Shown here: positions 1 to 5,955 of the stretch, in pieces
How the letters are laid out: every line of letters starts with the position of its first letter
Position numbering within the stretch: the stretch's first letter is position 1
Assembly: GCA_029932895.1 (NCBI GenBank)
Contig: JAOZPF010000180.1
Location: 1-6,319 of the forward strand
Direction: 5' to 3'
DNA length: 6,319 nucleotides
From: Anaerolineae bacterium
Lineage (GTDB): Bacteria; Chloroflexota; Anaerolineae; B4-G1; DUEL01
Notes under the pieces: model-generated
Seen by the model: the letters and a program-made list of their open reading frames with translations, nothing else
Told to the model about the DNA's origin: nothing
Database searches by the model: none
Translations under genes and position numbers: made by a program

Positions 1-194
1 TGACCATCGAGGACGGGGTATGGGTGCATCCCCTCCTGGAGGGCAGCCCGGCGATCGACGCCGCTGTCTGCGTGCCCGGCATCACCACCGACCAGCGCGG
101 TGTGGCCCGTCCCCAGGGCGACAGCTGCGACATCGGCGCTTATGAGTGGGGGGCGGTGGTCTATCTGCCGCTGGTGTTTAACAACTATCAGTAG
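1..194 (+). CDS. C-terminal end of a secreted beta-helix / choice-of-anchor Q type protein (partial)
   Basis: The gene is open at the left edge. The frame starting at base 3 gives 63 residues before the TAG at 192-194. It reads LLEGSPAIDAA, then a Cys, then TDQRGVARPQG, then CDIGAYE. This is the usual closing signature of secreted parallel beta-helix repeat proteins of the choice-of-anchor Q type (SPAID..., DQRG..RP.G, CDIGA.E). The two Cys flank the DQRG segment and could form a disulfide, which would fit an exported protein. After DIGAYE comes a short hydrophobic tail, VVYLPLVFNNYQ, a C-terminus I associate with exported Chloroflexota proteins and possibly a sorting or anchoring signal. The substrate or ligand cannot be told because the repeat region lies outside the window. 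The family call is firm, the function unknown. Confidence 0.85.
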   Translation, partial: TIEDGVWVHPLLEGSPAIDAAVCVPGITTDQRGVARPQGDSCDIGAYEWGAVVYLPLVFNNYQ

Positions 195-203
195 CTAGAG
201 AAA

Positions 204-233
204 GCCTGTTGGGTTTCCCAATACCCAACAGGC
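204..233 (+). terminator. Perfect 11-bp hairpin, terminator-like but without a T tract
   Basis: GCCTGTTGGGT (204-214) pairs perfectly with ACCCAACAGGC (223-233) around an 8-nt loop. It begins 9 nt after the stop of the beta-helix gene. On the + strand it is followed by CCCCGC and not by a T run. On the minus strand it is followed by TTT only. It could be a U-less terminator, an mRNA 3'-end stabiliser, or a hairpin in the leader of the 257-529 gene. A shorter competing hairpin (TTGGG 209-213 with CCCAA 217-221) uses some of the same bases. Confidence 0.5.
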
Positions 234-240
234 CCCCGCA

Positions 241-248
241 GAGAGGAG
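241..248 (+). promoter_or_regulatory. Ribosome binding site setting the start at 257
   Basis: GAGAGGAG lies 8 nt upstream of the ATG at 257. The frame stays open back to an ATG at 208-211 inside the hairpin arm, but that start has no purine-rich site, so 257 is chosen. Confidence 0.75.
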
Positions 249-256
249 TACATCAG

Positions 257-529
257 ATGCCTAAACTGTTCAGAACAGATATCCCGTCCGAGGCGGACCT
301 AAAAGTGTTCGTCACGGACATCCGCTCGGAGGCCGACCTGGTCGTCTACGAGACGACGAATCAGTGGGATGCCACCGTAAGCCCGGTCTGGTACTACACC
401 GACATCCAAAGTGAGGCGGACAAGACGGTCTACTTTACCGCTGCGCAATGGGATGCCGACTTGATTATTTACAAGACAGACATACAATCAAATGCAGAGT
501 GGGTAAACGAAAAGCCCGGTCTGTTGTAG
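257..529 (+). CDS. Septknot / DUF6150-type 13-residue-repeat protein
   Basis: A 90-aa protein made almost wholly of six repeats of 13-14 residues. Units begin at residues 7 (TDIPSEAD), 20 (TDIRSEAD), 34 (TNQWDA), 48 (TDIQSEAD), 61 (TAAQWDAD) and 74 (TDIQSNAEW). Each is followed by a short beta-prone stretch such as LVVYET or LIIYKT. The pattern 'D-x-(S)-x-(E/D)-A-D-(L/K)-x-(V/I)-Y' and the ~90-residue length match the family I know as DUF6150, or the 7(1) septoil knot domain, whose members fold into a deeply knotted small beta protein. There is no signal peptide or TM segment, so it is probably cytoplasmic. No molecular function is established that I know of. The ATG at 257 has a good RBS, and a three-TM protein gene follows after 33 nt. 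By hand count only 50 of the last 109 bases are G or C, well below the neighbouring genes. Family assignment is from memory of the motif, not a search. Confidence 0.72.
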   Translation: MPKLFRTDIPSEADLKVFVTDIRSEADLVVYETTNQWDATVSPVWYYTDIQSEADKTVYFTAAQWDADLIIYKTDIQSNAEWVNEKPGLL

Positions 530-562
530 CATAGCGAGGCGAGTTGGCGAAGGAGGGCTCTG

Positions 563-1465
563 ATGCTCAAACTGCTCCAGGCGCAATCCAAAGACTATGG
601 GCGCAGCTTGTTGGTCAGCCTGCTCTCCTTCGTCATTGTCGCCCCGCTGGGCTGTGTGCTGGTCTTGATCCCCACGTGGTACTTTATCACCCACGACACC
701 AGCATCTGGGTGCTGCTCATTCCGGCCGGCCTATTCCTGCTCATCCTGTTCGGCGGCGGGTTCGGCGCGCTGGCATGGACGCTCTACCGCCGCAAACGCT
801 GGCTCGATTCGCTCTTTACCCCCTGGGGGCTGACGGGGAGCGCGTATATGCTCAGCGGGCGGCAGTACCAGGGCAGCGTGCAGGGCCGGGAGGTCACCGC
901 TCGCTTCTACCGCGGCCCAACGCTGGACCTGTACGTCGACACGCCGCTCCAGACCCGGCTGGGCATCACTGAGAAGAGCAGGACAGGCACCGCTTTGGCG
1001 GGAATGCTGGGGCGCAAGCCCCTCTCGCTCGATGACCCGGACCTGGACGAGTGGGGCATCTTTGCGCTGGACGAGGGATGGGCGCGCTCGCTGCTCGCCG
1101 ACCCGGAGGCCAGATTGCTGATCCGGCGGTTGATGCGGGCCGGAGAGAGTTGGGTGTTGATGCCGCAACTCTCCCTCCAGCCAGGCGCGTTCCACCTGCG
1201 CCTCTACCGCAACAAAAACCTCTTCAAGTATGGGATCGAGCCGGACGAGGCACGGGCCTGGCTCGACGACCTGCTGGCCCTGGCCCGCATTGCCGAGAGG
1301 TTGCCCGCGCCTCAGGTGACGGCCGAGGCATTGGGGGTGGAGTCGCTGGTTCGCTCTGGTCGGACCTTTCCCATTGTGCTGATCACCATCGCGCTGCTGG
1401 TGGGCGTCCCGACATGCCTCCTGACGGTCGCGGCGGCGGTGTTCTCTCTGTTCGCCACGCGGTGA
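563..1465 (+). CDS. Three-TM membrane protein of unknown family
   Basis: A 300-aa protein. AGGAGG at 551-556 sits 6 nt before the ATG. Two adjacent hydrophobic helices cover about residues 16-42 and 48-75 and are followed by a basic stop-transfer cluster (RRKRW, 76-80). By the positive-inside rule this puts the following ~185-residue soluble region (about 81-266) in the cytoplasm. A third helix at about 269-297 ends the protein, leaving only ATR after it. The soluble part has an early beta-like section (YQGSVQGREVTARFYRGPTLDLYV, split here as YQGSVQGREV at 102-111 and the segment after it) and a later acidic, alpha-rich section (PDEARAWLDDLLALARIAERL). I see no catalytic motif, nucleotide-binding loop or Cys/His metal site, and do not recognise the family. 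It lies 33 nt downstream of the repeat-protein gene with no terminator between them, so co-transcription is likely. It is a real gene by RBS, hydrophobic pattern and length. Confidence 0.85.
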   Translation: MLKLLQAQSKDYGRSLLVSLLSFVIVAPLGCVLVLIPTWYFITHDTSIWVLLIPAGLFLLILFGGGFGALAWTLYRRKRWLDSLFTPWGLTGSAYMLSGRQYQGSVQGREVTARFYRGPTLDLYVDTPLQTRLGITEKSRTGTALAGMLGRKPLSLDDPDLDEWGIFALDEGWARSLLADPEARLLIRRLMRAGESWVLMPQLSLQPGAFHLRLYRNKNLFKYGIEPDEARAWLDDLLALARIAERLPAPQVTAEALGVESLVRSGRTFPIVLITIALLVGVPTCLLTVAAAVFSLFATR

Positions 1466-1478
1466 GTGAGCCCGTGTT

Positions 1479-1500
1479 CTAGCCACGAATCCTGGGCTAG
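1479..1500 (+). terminator. Weak hairpin after the membrane-protein gene
   Basis: CTAGCC (1479-1484) pairs with GGCTAG (1495-1500) around a 10-nt loop, 13 nt after the stop at 1463-1465. There is no T tract. It could end the 257-1465 unit. The rest of 1501-1607 shows no gene; a GAATCCT heptamer occurs twice (1487-1493 and 1519-1525). Confidence 0.3.
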
Positions 1501-1607
1501 GCGGGCGCGCATAATCCGTGAATCCTCTTGAGCCTGCCCCAATATGCCGGTGTGAGCTTGCCCGCGACCTGTCCCAAACCGGAACTTGGTCCCCCTCTGG
1601 CGCAAGC

Positions 1608-1636
1608 TTGACTTGCCCCCCGCCCGGTGTTATCAT
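1608..1636 (+). promoter_or_regulatory. Sigma70-type promoter for the TPR gene
   Basis: TTGACT (1608-1613, 5 of 6 to the -35 consensus) and TATCAT (1631-1636, 5 of 6 to the -10 consensus) are separated by exactly 17 nt. The predicted transcript start is near 1643, giving a leader of about 23 nt that contains the RBS at 1651-1657. This excludes the in-frame GTG at 1627 as a start. Confidence 0.75.
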
Positions 1637-1650
1637 ACCCCCCGCTCATA

Positions 1651-1657
1651 GAGGGGG
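1651..1657 (+). promoter_or_regulatory. Ribosome binding site setting the start at 1666
   Basis: GAGGGGG lies 8 nt upstream of the ATG at 1666 and downstream of the predicted transcript start, so it supports ATG 1666 over GTG 1627. Confidence 0.7.
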
Positions 1658-1665
1658 CCAAACGT

Positions 1666-3201
1666 ATGTACATCCGTCCCAGAAAGAAACGGCGCTCCAA
1701 TCCCTGGCGGGTTCTCTTTCTGCTTCTCGTTATCACCGCCGGCATCTACTTCTACGTCCGCATCCAACAAAAAGAGATCGAAAGCCCTTTCATCCCCACC
1801 CCCACTCCCACCCTGTCCGCCGCTTTTTACCGCACCAAAGCGGACGGGCTGTACCTAGAGGGCGACCTGGATGGGGCGATCGCCGCCTACGAACAGGCGG
1901 TCCAACTCGACCCCGGCAACGTCAGCCTCACCGTACCGCTGGTGCGGTTGTTGGCCATCCAGGGCTGGACGAACGACACACTGGCCGAGCGGGCCATCGA
2001 AATGGGGGAGCAGGCCGTCGCCCAGGCCCCCGAGTCCGCCCCGGCCTGGGCCGTGCTGGGGATGGCCTACGATTGGGACGGGCGGGTAGCGGAGGCGGTA
2101 GATGCCTGCGAACGGGCCGTGGAGCTGGACCCGGCCTACGCCGAGGCTTACGCTTACCTGGCCGAGGCCTACGTTGACGACGGGCAGTTGACCAGGGCGG
2201 TGGAGGCCGCTCGGACCGCCCTGGAGCTGGACCCCCGCAGCGTGGACGCCAACAGAGCCAATGGGTTGCTGATGGAGGTCATGGGGAACTGGAGCGCGGC
2301 GGTCGTCTCCTACCGTCAGGCATTGGATATCCACCCTAACCTGGCCTACATCTACATCGACCTGGGGCGGAACTATTTGTACCTCTCTGATACCGGCAGC
2401 GCCATCGAGTCCTTCCGCCGTGCCACGGAGTTGGACCCTCAGCGGGCCGACGCGCTCGACCAACTGGGGTGGACTTACTATGCTATCCAGGACTATGAGC
2501 GAGCTCAGACCTATCTCGCGCAGGCCATCGAGGTCGCCCCCGATTATGGGCCGGCCTACGGTCACCTGGGGCTTGCCTACTATGTGCGGCGGAACTATGA
2601 GGATGCTATCCCCAATCTCTCCAAGGCGATCGAGCTTGCCTACCGCGAGGCGCGGCGGAATGCACGCGCCTTTTATGTGACTGTCGAGCCGGCTCAGGAA
2701 AGTTTCCTCTACCCCTCGGTGGACGTGGTGCTGGCGGGAGAGTTCTCCTGGGCCGACCGGGACGAGATCGTGCTGGCGGCCGACCTGGAGCCGCAGGGCG
2801 GGGACCAGCGCTGGGCGGCGGCCAACGGTCGGGTGACGATGAACACGGCGACTGGCACGTACCGCCTGATGTTGCAAGGGATGCCAACCCTGCCCGCCGA
2901 GCAGATGTATGTGGGCTGGTTCGAAGAGCTGGACGGGCTGGACAAGCTGCCGCTCAACACCGGCCCGCTGTCCGTCGGGGCCAACTCCAGCTTTGACGCC
3001 CAGTTCACCGCCGAGCCGGTCGACAACCCCCGCATCGAGCACCTCTATATCCTGGGTCTGTGCTACTTTTATATGGCGCGTTGCGACCAGGCCTACCCGC
3101 TCTTTGAGGCCGCATTGCAGATCGACCCTGAGGAGACCAACGCGCTGGAGGGGATTCGCCTTTGCCAGGAGGCAGAGGCCACGCCGACGACGACGCCGTG
3201 A
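1666..3201 (+). CDS. Membrane-anchored TPR protein with a beta-rich insert
   Basis: 511 aa from the ATG at 1666. The N-terminus is very basic (RPRKKRR, 4-10) and is followed by one TM helix at about 15-33, so it is a signal anchor with the bulk outside the membrane. A Pro/Thr linker (IPTPTPT, 43-49) leads into about eight TPR units between residues 51 and 330. Clear ones are at 53-85 (ending AVQLDPGN), 125-158 (AVELDPAY), 159-192 (ALELDPRS), 227-260 (ATELDPQR) and 261-294 (AIEVAPDY). Residues about 331-455 break the pattern with a beta-rich, aromatic, non-TPR segment. A last TPR (455-490, ALQIDPEE) follows and the protein ends ATPTTTP. TPRs bind protein partners; the partner here is unknown. 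It has its own promoter and stands alone between the upstream unit and the convergent MFS gene. It is probably a periplasmic or surface scaffold; I see no enzyme motif. Confidence 0.9.
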   Translation: MYIRPRKKRRSNPWRVLFLLLVITAGIYFYVRIQQKEIESPFIPTPTPTLSAAFYRTKADGLYLEGDLDGAIAAYEQAVQLDPGNVSLTVPLVRLLAIQGWTNDTLAERAIEMGEQAVAQAPESAPAWAVLGMAYDWDGRVAEAVDACERAVELDPAYAEAYAYLAEAYVDDGQLTRAVEAARTALELDPRSVDANRANGLLMEVMGNWSAAVVSYRQALDIHPNLAYIYIDLGRNYLYLSDTGSAIESFRRATELDPQRADALDQLGWTYYAIQDYERAQTYLAQAIEVAPDYGPAYGHLGLAYYVRRNYEDAIPNLSKAIELAYREARRNARAFYVTVEPAQESFLYPSVDVVLAGEFSWADRDEIVLAADLEPQGGDQRWAAANGRVTMNTATGTYRLMLQGMPTLPAEQMYVGWFEELDGLDKLPLNTGPLSVGANSSFDAQFTAEPVDNPRIEHLYILGLCYFYMARCDQAYPLFEAALQIDPEETNALEGIRLCQEAEATPTTTP

Positions 3202-3203
3202 GG

Positions 3204-4481
3204 TTACACCTTCTGTGTCAGAGCCGCAGTGGTGGCCTGGGCAGCCTCTCGCAGCGCGTACACCGCCCCCAGGCCGGCTATAGCCGTCACCACACCGGCA
3301 GCCACAAATACGGTCTGCACGCCCAAAAAGTGGCCCAGGAAAGCGGAGAGCCCCTCCGCCATCGCCGTACCGGCCGCCACCACCAGATTCACCGCCGCCT
3401 GAACCCGGCCCCGTATCTCGTCGGGGGCGAGGGCTTGGGTGATCGTATCCAGCGTCCCCCGCGCGATGACGATACACAGCCCTAGTATCATCACGCTCAC
3501 CAGAACCACGGCATAGTTGGGGGCGTAGGCAAAAGCGACCACGGCCGCCCCTGCGACCACCAGCATCCCGCCGATGATCGAGTTGGTGGAAAAGCGGCGC
3601 GAGAGGCGCGTCACGACTAGCCCTCCCAACACCGAGCCGACCCCCAGCATGCTCATCGCCCCACCATACTCCAGCCCGCCGGCCTCCAACTGCGTCTTGA
3701 GGTGAGGAATAGCCAGTAGGACGACAGCACCGATGCCGAGGGTGGCTACCGCCGTCACATAGAGCGCCCGGCGCAGGGACGTGCTGTGCCGGATAAAGGA
3801 GAGGCCGTCTCTCATATCTTCCCACATACTCGGCCCGCCAACGCGGGATGAGCTGTCGCCGTTGCGTGGAGGGGGGATACGGATGAGCAGGACAGCCAGC
3901 GCCGAGACCAAGAACGTCCCGCTGTCGAAAAATATTGCCGCCTTGAGTCCCCAAAGCTCGATGGCGACGCCAGCCACTACTGGCCCCAGAATGAGGGCGA
4001 TGATGTAACTGCCCTGAATGAGGCCGTTCGCTGTCAGCAACATGTCGCCAGGGACGAGATTGGGGATGGTAGCGTTGCGGGCCGGGTAGAAAAAGGAGCC
4101 TATCAGCGCCAACCCGGCCGCGGCTAGGTAGAGGATCCACAGGTGACCGGTCACCTGTACCAGCAGCACGGCCAGCACCAGCCCGGCCCGCATCATGTCG
4201 GAGGCCACCATCACCCCCTTGCGGTTCCACCGGTCCGCCACAACCCCTCCCAGCATGCCAAAGAGAACTTGGGGCAGCGCCACAGAGATGGCAGGGATGA
4301 GAATCGCCAGGGGAGAGGCAGAGATGTCGGTGAGCAGTGTGATAGCGGCGATCAACAGGCACTGGTCGCCGACCTGAGAGAGAAGCTGACCGGTCCACAG
4401 TAGCGCAAAGTCGCGCTGACCCAACAGGTCACGCACTGCCCGGCGCTGGCTGGTGGAGTGCCCGGCCATAGATGTTTCCAT
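3204..4481 (-). CDS. MFS transporter, MefA/MFS_3-like efflux type
   Basis: 425 aa, hydrophobic throughout with about 11-12 TM helices. The N-terminal half carries MFS motif A in the loop after TM2 (GGVVADRWNRKG, 78-89) and FFYPARNATIPNLVP at 130-144. The C-terminal half carries LAPDEIRGRVQA at 351-362. These loops are typical of the MFS_3 / macrolide-efflux (MefA-like, DHA3) group of proton-driven drug or metabolite exporters in the cytoplasmic membrane. The substrate cannot be read from sequence. The gene follows the GNAT gene on the same strand after 20 nt, so the two are probably one operon. ATG 4481 has no clear SD and may rely on translational coupling; a second in-frame ATG at 4469 (M5) has a GGAA upstream and is an alternative start. 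The 3' end lies 2 nt from the stop of the convergent TPR gene. Confidence 0.9.
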   Translation of the reverse strand: METSMAGHSTSQRRAVRDLLGQRDFALLWTGQLLSQVGDQCLLIAAITLLTDISASPLAILIPAISVALPQVLFGMLGGVVADRWNRKGVMVASDMMRAGLVLAVLLVQVTGHLWILYLAAAGLALIGSFFYPARNATIPNLVPGDMLLTANGLIQGSYIIALILGPVVAGVAIELWGLKAAIFFDSGTFLVSALAVLLIRIPPPRNGDSSSRVGGPSMWEDMRDGLSFIRHSTSLRRALYVTAVATLGIGAVVLLAIPHLKTQLEAGGLEYGGAMSMLGVGSVLGGLVVTRLSRRFSTNSIIGGMLVVAGAAVVAFAYAPNYAVVLVSVMILGLCIVIARGTLDTITQALAPDEIRGRVQAAVNLVVAAGTAMAEGLSAFLGHFLGVQTVFVAAGVVTAIAGLGAVYALREAAQATTAALTQKV

Positions 4482-4501
4482 ATCGATCGCCCGGCTAGGA
4501 C

Positions 4502-5653
4502 CTAGAGGGGCTTTTCATAGAGGCGGTAGGTGCGATAGACCTTGCCGTTGTAGGCCTCGGCCATTCGCCGCATCATCAGGTTGTTCTCCAGGACCCAGGA
4601 TATTTCCAGATAGCGGTATCCTTTGCGCAGGAGGGCCTCGGCCACTGTCATCGCCATCACCGCATCTGCTCCTACCCCGCGGTGAGGCTCGATGATGCCG
4701 CCGGCATAAGCGCGCGCCGTGTCGATCGAGTGGCGCACCTTCCAGTGGTAGACCAGCTTGAGCATCGTCCACCACTCGGGCGTCTCCGGGCGAGGGTAGG
4801 CTTTTAGGAGTGGCTGGTTCAGGTCCGGCAGGATGAGCGCAAAGCCGATGGGCTCGCCCCCTTTCTCGATAAAACAGCACAGGTCGGGGTCCAGTATCTC
4901 GCGCAGTTGCGCGGCAATATGCTCGATCTCGCGGTCGGTCAACGGTACAAAGCCCCAGTTCTTGGACCAGGCCGCGTTGTAGAGCCGCTTGACGTGCTCC
5001 ACCTCCTTGTCAAAGTGACGCATATCGATCTTGCGTGTCGTGATACCGCGTCGCTCTTTTACCTTTTGCACGATGCGCAGCGACCGTTCCGGCAGTCCGT
5101 TCTGGTAGAATTGCGAGAGATCGGCCATATAGGCCACCAGGTCCATCGCTTTGCCGAACCCGGCGCCCTCGATAAAGTCGGCATAATAAGGGGGGTTATA
5201 GGTCATCATGATCACCGGCGGGCCGTCCCAACCATCGACCAGCAGGCCAAGCTCTTCGTTGGTGGAAAAGTTGACCGGGCCACGGACAGAGGTCATTCCC
5301 CGCGCCTTTACCCACTCGCCGGCGGTCTCCAGCAGCGCTTCCGCCACCTCCCGCTCCTCGATCACCTCAAAGAGGCCAAAGAAGCCGACCTTTTCATTCC
5401 AGAACTCGTTATGGCGATGGTTGACCAGCGCCGAGATTGTGCCGATCACCTCCCCGTCCCGCCGCGCCGTAAAGTGAGCGACGTCGGCGTGTTCATAAAA
5501 GGGATGGCGGTCGCGGTCCAGGAACTCGACCCGCTCCGAGACCAGCGGCGGCACCCAGTAGGGGTCGTCGCGGTACACCCGCCAGGGGAAGCGGATGAAA
5601 TCCATCCGCTCCTGTGGCGTCTTGGCCTCTTCGATCACAAAATTGTTGCCCAT
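4502..5653 (-). CDS. YghO-like two-domain GNAT N-acetyltransferase
   Basis: 383 aa from the ATG at 5653. The N-terminal half has DFIRFPWRVYRDDPYWVPPL (18-37), PFYEHADVAHF (51-61), the VIGTISA strand (69-75), RHNEF (80-84), the GFFGLFE segment (90-96), then RGPVNFSTNEELGLLVDG (124-141) and YNPPYY (152-157). These blocks match the large acetyltransferase-like family annotated as YghO-like or GNAT hypothetical. The C-terminal half has a GNAT core: PIGFALILPDL (268-278), the acetyl-CoA loop EPHRGVGADAV (322-332) and the closing EISWVLENNLMMRRM (350-364). The loop reads R-G-V-G-A-D where many GNATs have R-x-x-G-x-G/A. The expected activity is acetyl transfer to a small amine or protein; the substrate is unknown. 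It is cytoplasmic, with no TM segment. GAGGGG 7 nt upstream supports this start over the GTG at 5728, which lies upstream of the predicted transcript start. Confidence 0.88.
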   Translation of the reverse strand: MGNNFVIEEAKTPQERMDFIRFPWRVYRDDPYWVPPLVSERVEFLDRDRHPFYEHADVAHFTARRDGEVIGTISALVNHRHNEFWNEKVGFFGLFEVIEEREVAEALLETAGEWVKARGMTSVRGPVNFSTNEELGLLVDGWDGPPVIMMTYNPPYYADFIEGAGFGKAMDLVAYMADLSQFYQNGLPERSLRIVQKVKERRGITTRKIDMRHFDKEVEHVKRLYNAAWSKNWGFVPLTDREIEHIAAQLREILDPDLCCFIEKGGEPIGFALILPDLNQPLLKAYPRPETPEWWTMLKLVYHWKVRHSIDTARAYAGGIIEPHRGVGADAVMAMTVAEALLRKGYRYLEISWVLENNLMMRRMAEAYNGKVYRTYRLYEKPL

Positions 5654-5660
5654 CAGTCCA

Positions 5661-5666
5661 CCCCTC
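5661..5666 (-). promoter_or_regulatory. Ribosome binding site setting the GNAT start at 5653
   Basis: On the minus strand GAGGGG is followed by 7 nt and then ATG (5653-5651). It decides the start in favour of 5653. Confidence 0.65.
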
Positions 5667-5719
5667 GGTAGTTTTTGCCCTGTCGGTTGACGGTAGGCCG
5701 CCGCTGGCTGGGCGGAGCT

Positions 5720-5747
5720 ATTGTACACGAAAGCAGGGGGGGTGCAA
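5720..5747 (-). promoter_or_regulatory. Sigma70-type promoter for the GNAT-MFS operon
   Basis: On the minus strand TTGCAC (5747-5742) and TACAAT (5725-5720) are 16 nt apart, resembling TTGACA-N17-TATAAT with mismatches in both boxes. The predicted start is near 5713, leaving a leader of about 60 nt before ATG 5653. No other promoter-like pair was seen before the MFS gene. Confidence 0.6.
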
Positions 5748-5808
5748 GTTGTGCTAGCGCGCTCTCATTGGCGTATCAGATAAGGGAGTAGTGGGTAATC
5801 CGCCAGAC

Positions 5809-5843
5809 TGGAGTTGGGCCTTCCGGCTGAAGGCTCGACTCCA
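5809..5843. other. Long intergenic hairpin (15-bp with GU pairs on the + strand)
   Basis: TGGAGT (5809-5814) pairs with ACTCCA (5838-5843), and GCCTTC (5818-5823) with GAAGGC (5829-5834), around the 5-nt loop CGGCT. The 3x3 nt between the two stems can pair U-G, G-C, G-U in a + strand RNA, making one 15-bp stem. In a minus-strand RNA the outer two of these become A/C mismatches. This suggests, but does not prove, that the functional transcript is the + strand one. No gene on that strand was found here. Confidence 0.5.
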
Positions 5844-5880
5844 TAGCGATGTCTACCCCAAGGAAATAGGTCTCAGCCCG

Positions 5881-5909
5881 CCAGGCGGCGGATGAATCCC
5901 GCCGCCTGG
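5881..5909 (-). terminator. Perfect 11-bp GC-rich hairpin downstream of the right-edge gene
   Basis: CCAGGCGGCGG (5881-5891) pairs perfectly with CCGCCGCCTGG (5899-5909) around a 7-nt loop. It lies 79 nt beyond the stop of the minus-strand gene ending at 5988 and could be its terminator, but no T run follows on either strand. Together with 5809-5843 it may instead be part of a dispersed structured repeat. The remaining bases of 5748-5987 hold no gene I can support. Confidence 0.45.
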
Positions 5910-5955
5910 GTTGGGTCTCTCGCGTTCCGCCATTGGGGCCACCGTGTGCGGCAAC

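Noticed and set aside
209..256. Upstream extension of the repeat protein to position 209
   Set aside because: The extension would start inside the hairpin arm with no RBS, and its residues do not fit the repeat. ATG 257 has a strong RBS.
1555..1608. 7-bp inverted repeat AGCTTGC / GCAAGCT near the -35 box
   Set aside because: The arms are 40 nt apart and short, so chance is a sufficient explanation; not claimed as an operator.
731..1636. 301-codon open frame on the minus strand
   Set aside because: It is antisense to the three-TM protein gene and rich in Arg/Gln/Pro/Gly, with no hydrophobic or domain pattern. The + strand gene has an RBS and clear TM helices.
1627..1665. GTG start for the TPR gene at 1627
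   Set aside because: It overlaps the -10 box and is upstream of the predicted transcript start; the RBS fits ATG 1666.
3183..3198. Short CGACGACGACG-like run at the TPR gene end
   Set aside because: It encodes the Thr-rich C-terminus (TPTTTP) and is too short to call a repeat element.
1855..4398. 847-codon open frame on the minus strand
   Set aside because: It runs antisense to the TPR gene and in another phase through the MFS gene. Its translation is Arg/Gly/Pro-rich low-complexity sequence with no recognisable domain, as expected of a shadow in GC-rich DNA.
5654..5728. GTG start for the GNAT gene at 5728
   Set aside because: It lies between the -35 and -10 boxes of the predicted promoter, and the added 25 residues show no family similarity. 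The RBS fits ATG 5653.
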